Below, piece by piece: positions 43,769 to 53,500 of a DNA stretch of 64,000 nucleotides. Within the stretch, counting starts at the first letter, position 1, and the number at the start of each line of letters is the position of its first letter. The stretch is from Flavobacterium gelidilacus DSM 15343 (GTDB lineage: Bacteria > Bacteroidota > Bacteroidia > Flavobacteriales > Flavobacteriaceae): the NCBI RefSeq assembly GCF_000422685.1, contig NZ_KE383904.1:258257-322256 (forward strand), given 5' to 3'. The notes below the pieces were generated by a model, which had not been told where the DNA came from, searched no databases, and saw only the letters and a list, made by a program, of their open reading frames with translations. A program made the translations under genes and the position numbers.

Positions 43769-44380
43769 TTATAAAGTTTGCTTTTTTAAATAATCAACAG
43801 CATATCGTCCTTCATTAAATAATAAATCTAGAATACTGAGATTATTAATAAAGCCATGTTTGTCGTCAAAAACTTGGGTATAAGATTCTAATTGAGTAGT
43901 ATCTTTTTTTCCATCGACTAAATAGCGTAAATCATTTTCGTTTTCAATAGTATGAAAATATTCTGTCGTTTTTAAAAAAGGTAAATCAATTCCTAAACAT
44001 GAATTTACGATTTCAAATGTTTCGAAATTTAAATCCATTAAGAATTTATATTTTTTCTGATAAATAGGCAAAATATCATCTATAAAGTACTCAAAAAAAG
44101 GAGAATTTTTATAAGCTGCTTCAAGTGATTTTAAATGATTTTTTTGCCAATCTGCAGTTTCATCAAGAAGTACATGTTTATATTTCTGCTTTTTTTCTGT
44201 AGAATGTTTAACCGAAATATTAAGTAATTGAATGCCGTTTGCACTGTAAATGTACATTCGATTTCTATTGGTTTGCTTTTGAAAATTATCATCTACTTCA
44301 AATACTAATTTATCTGCTTGAATCATTGCTATATAATGACTGACAGAAGGGAAATAGGTTGGATGAAGTAATGTTTTCAT
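43769..44380 (-). CDS. WbqC-family protein
   Basis: A protein of about 203 residues. The ATG at 44380 gives the family's HPTYFPSVSHYIAMIQADKLVFE start; the frame reads on into the lepB gene, but that extension is spurious. The stretch ADKLVFEVDDNFQKQTNRNRMYI and the following SVKHSTEKKQKYKHVLLDET are the WbqC signature, a family of proteins found beside polysaccharide genes and also, as here, as the last gene behind lepB in Flavobacteria. Predicted function is in glycan biosynthesis or N-acetyl transfer, not established. Confidence 0.87.
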   Translation of the reverse strand: MKTLLHPTYFPSVSHYIAMIQADKLVFEVDDNFQKQTNRNRMYIYSANGIQLLNISVKHSTEKKQKYKHVLLDETADWQKNHLKSLEAAYKNSPFFEYFIDDILPIYQKKYKFLMDLNFETFEIVNSCLGIDLPFLKTTEYFHTIENENDLRYLVDGKKDTTQLESYTQVFDDKHGFINNLSILDLLFNEGRYAVDYLKKQTL

Positions 44381-44393
44381 TGTTTTTAAAAGA

Positions 44394-46157
44394 CTACTGA
44401 TTTTCTTCTTTGTTTTTCTTTTTACTTCTAAAGTAGTCAAACGCAAAATAACCAGCCAATAAGAACAAGAAATATTTAAAATATGATTGTGGTTGACCTT
44501 CACCACTTACTGTAGTAAACATTCTATCCCAACGAATTTTGTTCATTATTCCTTGTGCATTTGAATCCCAACTCATCCAAATAAAGATTGGTTTTCCAAC
44601 AATATGATCAGCAGGAACATAACCCCAATAACGTGAATCTTCAGAATTATGACGATTGTCTCCCATCATCCAATAATAATCTTGTTTAAAAGTATATGAT
44701 GTGGCAATTTGACCGTTAATTCTAATTTCATTTCCAGTTTGTTGTAAAGTGTTTCCTTCGTATTCTGTAATTATTCTTTTATAATAAGGAAGTGTTTCTA
44801 TATTTAATTCCACTGTTTTTCCAGCTTGAGGAATGTAAATTGGTCCTAAATTGTCTTTTGTCCAGTTCTTTTGATTAGGTCCATGAGGAAAAATATCATG
44901 CATTTCTTTAGTACTTATTACCGATTTTTGACTTTTAATCAAATTAACAAACTCTAGAGGAAGTCTGTTGATACATAATAAGTTTTTGTTTTTGTCTTCA
45001 AATACGACAAATTTATTTGATTCTTTTATTCTAGTTATGATGTTTTGTAATTCAATGTCTTTAATTTTTGGATCAATTTTAAATTCATACGAGAAAATGG
45101 TATTTGTTGTGTCAATCATCTTTTCGAGATTTGAAACACCTGGAATTTTCTTTAATTTCTCCACATTTTCTGAAGTTAAAGCCGGAAAATAAGCAGTTTT
45201 TTGCTCTGCAAGAAATCCATATCTATCGTGAGTGTTTAAATCACTAAATAAAGTATTGTAGTCAATATTATCAACAGGTTCTACTTTTGCTGAATATGAA
45301 AACTGTGGTTTTGCTCTTTCTGATAAAACTAAAACCTTATCGTTTACATATAATTCAGAATTTTTAACTTCAATTTTATCACCAGGAATTCCGACACATC
45401 TTTTTACGTAATTTGATCTTTTGTCGATTGGTTTCCAAGCATATCTATGTAAAGGATCTCTAAATTGGTAAACAGTATCAATTGGCCAATTAAAAACAAC
45501 GATGTCATTATTCTTTATTTTTTCATAACCAGGTAATCTAAAATAAGGTAATTGTGGCCAAATAGTATATGATTTAGTTTTTATGAAAGGTATTGTATCA
45601 TGAACCATTGGAGCAGCAACTGTTGTCATTGGAGTTCTTGCGCCATAATTATATTTACTTACAAATAAGAAATCACCAACCAATAACGATTTTTCTAATG
45701 AAGATGTCGGAATCGTAAAAGGCTGAATAAAATAAGTATGTACAAAAGTAGCAACGACGATCGCAAATAATAATGAGCTAACAGTGTCTGCTGTTTTGTT
45801 TTTTGGTACTAAACTTCTATCAGTAATATATGTTGGGTTTTGTGTGTAATTTATATAATAAATATAAAAACCTAAAGTCAGAATGACTAAAGCTGTATCT
45901 TTTGTGGAGTTATATCCAAAACTTCTAATCGTTTCTACCCAAACAACAGGAATCATTATTAGGTTGATAATAGGAATGAATAATAAAAAAGTATACCATT
46001 TAGGTCTGTTGATAATTTGCATTAAAACTATTGCATTGTAAACAGGAATAAAAGCTTCCCAAGCTTGTCTACCTGCTTTTACATATAATTTCCAAGTTCC
46101 TAATCCATGGATTAGTTGAACTATCAATATGAAGAATAACCATTGTAATGCTGTCAT
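44394..46157 (-). CDS. lepB: Signal peptidase I with N-terminal membrane domain and large insertion
   Basis: A 587-residue membrane serine protease that removes signal peptides. It is far longer than the usual about 320. Residues 1-115 are a four-helix membrane domain resembling DUF5684; the peptidase core starts with a helix near residue 125. The nucleophile S153 is in PTSSLEKSL and the general base K252 in YVKRCVGIPGD; an insertion of about 170 residues separates the latter from the C-terminal GDNRHNSEDSRYWGYVP near 515-532. Long insertions of this kind are known in Bacteroidota. dapB lies upstream in the same operon. Confidence 0.93.
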   Translation of the reverse strand: MTALQWLFFILIVQLIHGLGTWKLYVKAGRQAWEAFIPVYNAIVLMQIINRPKWYTFLLFIPIINLIMIPVVWVETIRSFGYNSTKDTALVILTLGFYIYYINYTQNPTYITDRSLVPKNKTADTVSSLLFAIVVATFVHTYFIQPFTIPTSSLEKSLLVGDFLFVSKYNYGARTPMTTVAAPMVHDTIPFIKTKSYTIWPQLPYFRLPGYEKIKNNDIVVFNWPIDTVYQFRDPLHRYAWKPIDKRSNYVKRCVGIPGDKIEVKNSELYVNDKVLVLSERAKPQFSYSAKVEPVDNIDYNTLFSDLNTHDRYGFLAEQKTAYFPALTSENVEKLKKIPGVSNLEKMIDTTNTIFSYEFKIDPKIKDIELQNIITRIKESNKFVVFEDKNKNLLCINRLPLEFVNLIKSQKSVISTKEMHDIFPHGPNQKNWTKDNLGPIYIPQAGKTVELNIETLPYYKRIITEYEGNTLQQTGNEIRINGQIATSYTFKQDYYWMMGDNRHNSEDSRYWGYVPADHIVGKPIFIWMSWDSNAQGIMNKIRWDRMFTTVSGEGQPQSYFKYFLFLLAGYFAFDYFRSKKKNKEENQ

Positions 46158-46174
46158 TTTTTATTTTTTAAAAG

Positions 46175-46199
46175 TTTAAAAGTTCGCGAGCTTAAAAGA
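46175..46199. repeat. Diverged copy of the gap/lipA repeat arm
   Basis: The 25-base stretch matches the 32254-32278 arm at 19 of 25 positions, keeping the flanks TTTAAAAG and TTAAAAGA and a central GAG. Confidence 0.55.
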
Positions 46200-46220
46200 A
46201 ACCCGGAGACAAGATATATT

Positions 46221-46919
46221 TTATATTCCTAAAACGTCTTTCATTGTAAAGACTCCTTTCTGTTCTATTAACCATTCAGCGGCAATTACAGAACCCAGTG
46301 CAAATCCTTCTCTATTGTGTGCTGTATGTTTTATTTCTATTTGATCTACTTCAGAATCGTAAAAAACGCTATGTGTACCTGGTACGTTTTCAATTCTTTT
46401 GGCTTCAATATGAATTTCGTTATTTTTTGGATTTTCTAAAGTCCAATTCGTGTAATCTGAATTATCGATAACACCTTTTGCTAATGAAATAGCTGTTCCA
46501 CTTGGTGCGTCAAGTTTTTGTGTGTGATGTATTTCTTCCATTGAAACGTTATATTGTTTCAAGTTATGCATCATTTTTGCTAAATAATCATTTAGTTCAA
46601 AAAAAACATTTACACCTAAACTAAAATTTGAGCTGTAAATGAAACTTCCCTTATTAATTTCACACAATTCAGCCATTTTTTCATAATTATCTAGCCAACC
46701 TGTTGTTCCTGAAATAACAGGAATGTTGTTGTTTAAACATTCAGAGATATGAGTTACGGCAGAATCGGGAACACTAAAATCAATTGCAACATCAGCATTT
46801 TTCAATCCTTCAAAAGAATCAGTACTTGATTTTTTTAACACTATAGAATGTCCTCTCTCTAAAGCTATTTTTTCAATAACTTTTCCCATTTTTCCGTAGC
46901 CTAAAAGTGCAATTTTCAT
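46221..46919 (-). CDS. dapB: 4-hydroxy-tetrahydrodipicolinate reductase
   Basis: Reductase of the diaminopimelate pathway for lysine and peptidoglycan. The 232-residue protein has the GYGKMGKVIE nucleotide-binding loop, the SGTTGWL motif, SNFSLGVNVFFELNDYL and the substrate-binding EEIHHTQKLDAPSGTAISLAKG motif with the catalytic His and Lys, and the ending GVFTMKDVLGI. Normal length. It stands in the run parA-parB-DUF5683-dapB-lepB-wbqC. Confidence 0.96.
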   Translation of the reverse strand: MKIALLGYGKMGKVIEKIALERGHSIVLKKSSTDSFEGLKNADVAIDFSVPDSAVTHISECLNNNIPVISGTTGWLDNYEKMAELCEINKGSFIYSSNFSLGVNVFFELNDYLAKMMHNLKQYNVSMEEIHHTQKLDAPSGTAISLAKGVIDNSDYTNWTLENPKNNEIHIEAKRIENVPGTHSVFYDSEVDQIEIKHTAHNREGFALGSVIAAEWLIEQKGVFTMKDVLGI

Positions 46920-46973
46920 GTAGATTAGTGTAAAGAAATTAATGTTTGTTACAGTTTGAAGCGTTAATTATAG

Positions 46974-47534
46974 TTAAAAATTGTAATTAAAAGACAATCC
47001 TACATTTTGCCTATTGTTCAACTGATTTTGATATAAATCTGGTTTTACAGATAGGTTGTCATTCACGTTAAACTGAATTAGATGTGCGTCGACATTAGCA
47101 TCTACTATATTTAGAATGTAAATTCCAACAGTAAGTAGCATAGATAAATCTCTGTTTCTTTGGTGAAATTTTTGAGCACTAATTAAACGAGCATCATCTA
47201 GATTTCCATAAATAGGATGATTTGGATCTGAGGTTCCATCAAGTCTTCTTTTATACTCATCCCTAAATTTATTATATTCTCTTTGGTTGAAAGTATAAGA
47301 ATATATTGAAATCCCCAAACCAGCATAAACAATAGGAATTTTCCAATATTTTTTATTATATGCTTGTCCAAGACCAGGTAAAATTGCGGAATAAAAAGCA
47401 GCTTTTGATGGTTTCAAAGGATCTATTGTTGTAACAACAGTATCTTTTACCTTAATAATTTCGGGTTTTTGTGCAAAAAGAGTAGTGCTACAAAAAAACA
47501 AAATAAGTAAATATATGAAAACTGTTTGCTTCAC
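46974..47534 (-). CDS. DUF5683 domain exported protein
   Basis: A 186-residue protein with a signal peptide (FCSTTLFAQ) and a region PSKAAFYSAILPGLGQAYNKKYWKIPIVY that matches DUF5683: a Gly-Leu-Gly-Gln motif followed by two or three membrane or barrel-like segments. The start codon overlaps the parB stop by 1 base. The family recurs in Flavobacteria between parB and dapB. Role unknown; probably an envelope protein rather than a chromosome partner. Confidence 0.87.
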   Translation of the reverse strand: MKQTVFIYLLILFFCSTTLFAQKPEIIKVKDTVVTTIDPLKPSKAAFYSAILPGLGQAYNKKYWKIPIVYAGLGISIYSYTFNQREYNKFRDEYKRRLDGTSDPNHPIYGNLDDARLISAQKFHQRNRDLSMLLTVGIYILNIVDANVDAHLIQFNVNDNLSVKPDLYQNQLNNRQNVGLSFNYNF

Positions 47535-48430
47535 TATTCTTTAATAAGTTTCAAAATACGTTCAAAATCTTCTTCAGAGTGAAATGGAATAGTAATTTTC
47601 CCTTTTCCATTTCCAGCTGATTTAATATCTACTTTTGCTCCAAAATAATGTGCAAAAGTTTTCTTTTGTTCTTCATCTATTTGAAAAGAATCAGCCTTAG
47701 GTTTCTTAGCTTTTGGTAAAAGACTTTCTTGGTATTTTTTTACTAAAGCTTCAGTATCTCTAACAGATAAATTTTCCGTAACGATTTTATGATAAATATC
47801 TCCTTGAACATCATTATCTTCTATATTTATTAATGCTCTTCCGTGACCCATAGAAATAAAGCCATCACGAATTCCGGTTTGGATAATTGGATCTAATTTT
47901 AATAAACGAAGATAATTGGCAATGGTTGAACGTTTTTTACCAACACGATCACTCATTTGTTCTTGTGTAAGATTGATTTCGTCAATTAAACGTTGGTATG
48001 ACAAAGCAATTTCAATAGGATCTAAGTCATGACGTTGGATATTTTCAACCAAAGCCATTTCAAGAGATTCTTGATCATTTGCTATGCGAATATATGCAGG
48101 AACAGTTTCAAGACCAATTATTTTTGAAGCTCTTAAACGTCTTTCTCCAGAAATTAATTGGTATTTGTTAAAGTCAAGTTTACGAACTGTAATCGGTTGT
48201 ATTACACCTAGTTCTTTAATTGAGGTTGCTAATTCGTTAAGCGTATCTTTATTAAAATTTGTTCTAGGTTGAAACGGATTTATCTCGATTGAATTAATAT
48301 CTAATTCAACAATATTTCCTACTACTTTATCTGCATTTTTATCTTCTACCGATTTTATATCATTGGCAGGATCTTTTAAAAGAGCTGATAGTCCTCTTCC
48401 TAATGCTTGCTTTTTTACAGCTTTTGTCAT
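47534..48430 (-). CDS. parB: Chromosome partitioning protein ParB
   Basis: CTP-dependent DNA-clamp that loads on parS sites and segregates origins with ParA. The 298-residue protein has the N-terminal ParB/Srx domain with ISGERRLRASKI (GERRxRA motif), a helix-turn-helix in QEQMSDRVGKKRSTIANYLRLLKL, and a C-terminal dimerization domain. The parA gene lies 3 bases upstream on the same strand. I did not find a convincing parS site inside the window. Confidence 0.97.
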   Translation of the reverse strand: MTKAVKKQALGRGLSALLKDPANDIKSVEDKNADKVVGNIVELDINSIEINPFQPRTNFNKDTLNELATSIKELGVIQPITVRKLDFNKYQLISGERRLRASKIIGLETVPAYIRIANDQESLEMALVENIQRHDLDPIEIALSYQRLIDEINLTQEQMSDRVGKKRSTIANYLRLLKLDPIIQTGIRDGFISMGHGRALINIEDNDVQGDIYHKIVTENLSVRDTEALVKKYQESLLPKAKKPKADSFQIDEEQKKTFAHYFGAKVDIKSAGNGKGKITIPFHSEEDFERILKLIKE

Positions 48431-48433
48431 CCT

Positions 48434-49201
48434 TTATGCTTTATTTTTTCTAATAATTTCTTCAGCCAATTGTAAATAATTAGAAGCACCTTTACTGGTA
48501 GCGTCATAATTAATTATACTTTCACCAAAACTTGGTGCTTCACTCAATTTAATATTTCTTTGAATGATTGTATTGAAAACCATATCGGAGAAGTGTTTTT
48601 GTACTTCTTCAACCACTTGATTTGATAAACGTAAGCGGCTATCAAACATAGTCAATAGTAAGCCTTCAATATCTAAATCAGGATTATGTATTTTTTGAAC
48701 ACTCTTAATGGTTGTTAACAGTTTACCTAATCCTTCTAAGGCAAAATACTCACATTGAATAGGGATTATTACGCTATCGGCAGCTGTTAAGGCATTTAAT
48801 GTTAGTAAACCTAGAGAAGGAGCACAATCTATTAAGATGTAGTCATATTTATCTTTAACGCTTTCTAATGCTTGTTTAAGCATGTACTCGCGATTTTCTT
48901 TATCCACTAATTCTATTTCAATAGCTACTAGATCGATATGAGCTGGAATAACCCATACATTGGGTGCAGAACTAGTTATTATAGCTTCATCTGGAGTGTT
49001 GCTATGTTCTAAAATTTGGTAAGAACCAATTTCAACAGATTCCACGTCGATGCCTAATCCACTACTGGCATTTGCCTGTGGATCTGCATCAATTAAAAGC
49101 ACTTTTTTTTCCAAAGCTCCTAATGAAGCCGCTAAATTTATTGACGTTGTTGTTTTACCTACACCACCTTTTTGATTTGCAATTGCAATGATTTTACCCA
49201 T
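48434..49201 (-). CDS. parA: Chromosome partitioning ATPase ParA
   Basis: Walker-type ATPase (Soj-like) that pulls ParB-bound origins along the nucleoid. The 255-residue protein has the deviant Walker A motif KGGVGKTTTSINLAAS, a Walker B-type LIDCAPSLGLLTLNAL, and the signature Lys and Asp positions expected; the C-terminal DNA-contacting basic stretch is ordinary. It heads the parA-parB-DUF5683-dapB-lepB-wbqC run and has a well-matched promoter upstream. Confidence 0.97.
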   Translation of the reverse strand: MGKIIAIANQKGGVGKTTTSINLAASLGALEKKVLLIDADPQANASSGLGIDVESVEIGSYQILEHSNTPDEAIITSSAPNVWVIPAHIDLVAIEIELVDKENREYMLKQALESVKDKYDYILIDCAPSLGLLTLNALTAADSVIIPIQCEYFALEGLGKLLTTIKSVQKIHNPDLDIEGLLLTMFDSRLRLSNQVVEEVQKHFSDMVFNTIIQRNIKLSEAPSFGESIINYDATSKGASNYLQLAEEIIRKNKA

Positions 49202-49225
49202 TTGATATATTAAAATTAGGAACTG

Positions 49226-49255
49226 TAAAAATACAATTAATTATGGTTTTTTCAA
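49226..49255 (-). promoter_or_regulatory. parA promoter: TTG, 19 bases, TATTTTTA
   Basis: On the minus strand a TTG (49255-49253) and TATTTTTA (49233-49226) stand exactly 19 bases apart, the Bacteroidota -33/-7 spacing, with the parA ATG 25 bases further. The last base of the -7 element is A instead of G. Confidence 0.6.
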
Positions 49256-49380
49256 GTCTAATTTGTTAACAATAGATTAAAGTTATTAGTAAGGTTATAT
49301 AGTGGTAGCTTTTTAAGCTTTAGCTTCTCTAATTAACAATTTTATAGCGTCTTTTAGCAACTAAATAGTAAAGTATTAAT

Positions 49381-49388
49381 TACTTTTG
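49381..49388 (+). promoter_or_regulatory. -7 element (TACTTTTG) before the GDPD gene
   Basis: TACTTTTG ends 20 bases above the TTG start at 49409. Confidence 0.55.
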
Positions 49389-49408
49389 TAAGATAAAAAT
49401 CAGCTGTT

Positions 49409-50320
49409 TTGAAAAAAATAATATTATCGTTTTTGGTGTTCGTGTTTTGTTTTTCAACAATTTTAGGTCAAGAAAAGAGTCACACAATTTCATTTAATTC
49501 TGAAAAGGCATTCAAATCCTTCTTTCGTTCATCAAGTAATTTCTACCCAATTGTCAGTGCGCATAGAGGTGGTCCAACTGTTAATTTTCCCGAAAACTGT
49601 ACAGCCACTTTTCAAAATACAATTCAATATAATCCCGCGATTATTGAGACAGATATTGCCATGACCAAAGATTCGGTTTTAGTTATGATGCATGATAATA
49701 CATTAGATAGAACGACAACAGGTACGGGGAATATTTTCAATTATACCTACGAAGAATTGCAACAATTTTTTCTAAAAGATAATGAAGGAAATGTCACAAC
49801 TTATAAAATAGAAACTTTAGATGAAATTTTAAATTGGGGAAAGAACAAGGTAGTTTATACTTTAGATGTAAAAAGAGGTGTGCCTTTTAAAAAGGTTGTA
49901 GATGTTGTGAAAAGAAACAATGCCGAGAATTATTCTATTATAATTACTTATAATGCAAATCAAGCTGCTGAAGTTGCAGCTATAGCTCCTAATTTATTGC
50001 TATCAGTATCTGCCAGAGGTAAAGAAGACATAGAGCGTATGGAAAGCTTAGGAGTGAAAGTTGAAAATATGGTTGCTTTTGTTGGTGTAACTTTTCCAAA
50101 ACCAGAAGTTATGACATACATGAAGTTAAAAGGAATTACTTGTATTTCTGGTACAATGGGAAATATAGATAAAAGTGCTGAAGCTAAAAATGACTCTATA
50201 TATTTAGATATAATAAACGCGGGTGTAATGATTATTTCTTCAGATAGGCCAAAGGAAGTAGCTCAACAAATGCAATTATATATTGAAGAACACAAGTTAA
50301 AAAGTAAATCAATAAAGTAA
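49409..50320 (+). CDS. Exported glycerophosphodiester phosphodiesterase family protein
   Basis: A 303-residue exported enzyme expected to split glycerophosphodiesters. A TTG at 49409 gives a good signal peptide (LSFLVFVFCFSTILGQ), which no ATG does as well. The GDPD catalytic signature is complete: SAHRGGPTVNFPENC, IETDIAMTKD and MMHDNTLDRTTTGTG, which supply the His, Glu, Asp and second His. A Gly-Lys-rich C-terminus follows. Location is the periplasm or cell surface. It is monocistronic. Confidence 0.93.
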   Translation: MKKIILSFLVFVFCFSTILGQEKSHTISFNSEKAFKSFFRSSSNFYPIVSAHRGGPTVNFPENCTATFQNTIQYNPAIIETDIAMTKDSVLVMMHDNTLDRTTTGTGNIFNYTYEELQQFFLKDNEGNVTTYKIETLDEILNWGKNKVVYTLDVKRGVPFKKVVDVVKRNNAENYSIIITYNANQAAEVAAIAPNLLLSVSARGKEDIERMESLGVKVENMVAFVGVTFPKPEVMTYMKLKGITCISGTMGNIDKSAEAKNDSIYLDIINAGVMIISSDRPKEVAQQMQLYIEEHKLKSKSIK

Positions 50321-50341
50321 TACAAAGAGTTTATAAAAAAG

Positions 50342-50371
50342 AAAAACACGATGATTAAGTCGTGTTTTATT
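50342..50371. terminator. Bidirectional terminator between GDPD gene and micro-ORF
   Basis: AAAACACGA pairs with TCGTGTTTT around TGATTAAG; A- and T-rich flanks on both sides. Confidence 0.8.
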
Positions 50372-50373
50372 AT

Positions 50374-50484
50374 TTAGTCTCTTTTTGGACTATTTTTCTT
50401 GTCTCGTTTTTCTGCTTTTTTTTCTTTAGCAGTTTTAAGCGGTTCTTTCTTCTCTGTTTTTTTAGCGTCTTGACTCTTTGCCAT
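50374..50484 (-). CDS. Very small Lys/Glu-rich protein (36 residues)
   Basis: An ORF of 36 codons plus stop on the minus strand starting with MAKSQDAKKTEKKEPL and ending KNSPKRD. About half the residues are Lys or Glu and no hydrophobic segment exists, so it is a highly charged, probably disordered small protein. It is directly followed by the bidirectional hairpin. Small Lys-rich proteins with the start MAKSQ are common in Bacteroidota as I recall, which is why I believe it is real. Function unknown; RNA- or ribosome-association is a guess. Confidence 0.6.
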   Translation of the reverse strand: MAKSQDAKKTEKKEPLKTAKEKKAEKRDKKNSPKRD

Positions 50485-50550
50485 AATATAAAGTTTTAAG
50501 TAAAGATAATAAATTAAATTTCATTAAATACAAAACTAAAACTTTTTTGC

Positions 50551-53500
50551 TTATCGTGATAGGCTAAAATGAGCTCTAAAAGTTCTAGAAATATTGTTTT
50601 CTTCAAAATTAACTGTGAACCAATAATCACTTGCGGGTAAGGAGTATCCATTAAAAGTTCCGTCCCAACCTGGACTGTTGGTTGATATTTGTTTAATGAG
50701 TTTCCCATACCTATCATAAATAAATACTTCTACTTTGTTTAGATTACTTAAACCTGTGATTGTCCAAAAGTCATTTATTCCATCACCATTTGGTGTAAAA
50801 AAGCGAGGGTAATTTATTATAAGAATATCTTTTGACAAGGGTGGAGAACATTCATTTTTATCTGTGACAGTAACGGTGTGACTACCAGCAGAAACATTGC
50901 TAAAGATGTTGCTGTTTTGAAAGTTTCCATTGTCTAATTGGTATAAATAATCTCCACTATTAAAAGCTAAAACAGTTATAATTTGATTTTCTGAAAAGGC
51001 TCCACTTGTAGTATACTCAACACTAGTTAAAGTTGGCTCTAAAATAGTTACACTTATAGTTTGTGGAACAGCACACTGATTTGGGTTTGGAGTAAATGTG
51101 TAACTTCCTGAAACTAAATTGTTAATTGTGGAAGGATTCCACGAACCGTTTATTCCATTAGGAGAAGTAGTGCTTAAAGTTGGTGCATTTGTACCTTTAC
51201 AAAATGTTAGGACATCGTCAAAATCGGGTAATATGCCACTAGATACGGTAATTGATATTTGATAAGGTTGAATATTTTGACATCCAGTTGTTTGTGGTGT
51301 AAATGTATATGTGGTTGTCCCAGTATTTGAAGTGTTAATTGCAGTTGGATTCCAAGTTCCATTAATTGGAGTTGTATTTGATGATGTAGTTGGCAAAATT
51401 GGAGCTGTTGCATTCAAACAATAAGTAGTTGGTATCACTGGAAAAACTAGTGTGATGTTTATTTGAGGATTTACAGTTACAGTTATAGTTTCGCTTATTC
51501 CTTCACAACCATTAAGTATTGGAGTAACTATATAAGTAACAGTTCCTGAAGTGCTACCTGAATAAGATAATGTTTGTGCAATTGTATTACCAGTTCCGTT
51601 TGAAAAGCCTGTAACGTTTGATGAAGTAGCAGTCCAATTAAAAGTTGCACTCGTATTTGAAGCTACTAAAGAAATAGCAGTTGTTTCATTAGAGCAAATT
51701 GTATTTGAACCTGTATAGGAAAGCGTCGTATTCGTTGGAAAAATGGTTACATTTATGGTCTGCGACACGGCACATTGATTAGCATTAGGTGTAAATGTGT
51801 AACTTCCTGAAGTTGTATTATTAATAACTGAAGGATTCCATATACCAACAATTCCATTAGGAGAGGTTGTATTTAAAACTGGTGCATTTGTGCCAGAACA
51901 CAATGATATGGTAGCATTGAAATTAGGTGTAATATTAGTTGCAACTGTAATGTTTAAAGAATAAGTGGTGTAATTTATACAAGGATTTGATTGTGGAATA
52001 AATGTATAAGTTGTAGTTCCAATAGTTGATGTATTAATGGCTGCTGGATTCCAAGTCCCATTAATTGGCGTTGTATTTAATGATAGTGATGGTAGTGTTG
52101 GAGCAGTTGCATTCAAACAATAAGTAGTTGGAATAGCAGCAAAAGTTGGGGTAATGTTCGTCTGTGGATTTACAGTTATGGTTATTGTTTCAACCATTCC
52201 TTCACAACCATTAACCATTGGAGTAACATTGTAAGTGACAGTTCCAGTTGTACTTCCGGAGTAAACTAAAGTTTGTGTAATTGTATTTCCAGTTCCGTTA
52301 GAAAACCCGGTTGTATTTGATGAATTGGCTGTCCAATTAAAAGTAGCACTTGTATCTGAAGCCGTTAATGTAATGGCTGTTGCTTCAGTTGAACAAATTG
52401 TTGTTGTTCCAGAATAAGAAGCCGTTGTCATTGGTAAAAGTGTAACGGCTGTTCTTATATTGCTTATACAACCAGTAGTTAGGTTATAGGCTTCAGCATA
52501 AAAAGTTCCTATAACAGTTGGAGTATAGTTTGCTGAATTTGATTGCAGTAAATTCCCGTTGGTTGGTGCATCATACCAATTGACACTTTCATTAGCATTC
52601 ACAGTTACATTAAGTGTAGTGTTTTGATTATTACAAAGTGATTGATTACCATTTGATATCGGTGAATTTGGTAATGCATTAATAACTACAGTAAAAATAT
52701 CAGATAAAGTCGAGCAAAAAGGATTGCTTAAATTAGATATATCATTTGCGACTTTCACTCTGTAATAAGTAGTAGTTGTAATGGTTGGAATGATGTAAAT
52801 AGAAGAATTTTCTCCTGTTATATCTACATAATTAATGTTATCGCTACTTTGTTGCCATTGGTAAACATTTGAAGCGGTTCCAGTTGTGGTGACTTGTAAT
52901 TGATTGTTGGTAATAGTTTCGTTTTCGCAAATAGAAATTGTATTAGATGGATTTCCGCTATTTGTAATATTACTGTATTCACCACAAGCACGAAACATGA
53001 TGTCGTCTATTGCCAAGTCATTACCACAGCCACCAATACCGTTGTTTCTCATTTTTAGAATTACCGAAGTTTGACCTGCACCCATAGTAAAGACTAAACC
53101 AAATTGATTCCATATAGGATTTGGAGTTCCGTTAATGTTACCTGTGTTACCTGATTGTAATAAAATGGTGTCTGTAATGTCCCAAATTTCAAATGTCACA
53201 TTTACAGGAATTCCAGTTCCAGGACAACCTCCTGAGGCTGAATTTATAATATTAATTACCCAAGCCGAAAATTCAAAAGTAGTATTACTACACAAACCGG
53301 TTACAGTTCTTTTGTAAAACTGACCGGGTGTATTACTGGCATTAACTATTAAACTTTTACCATTTATGCCATCAGGCTGATTATCTGGAGTATGATCTAA
53401 TGAATAGAGCCAATTGTTTCCAATAAGATCTGTTCTATAGAACAAAGTATATTGTCCATCATTTGGAAAGCCACTGTTTACGTAAGTGTAGTTAGTTACA

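Noticed and set aside
44381-44506. Long form of the wbqC reading frame
   Set aside because: The extension overlaps the lepB end and does not resemble WbqC; ATG at 44380 gives the usual start.
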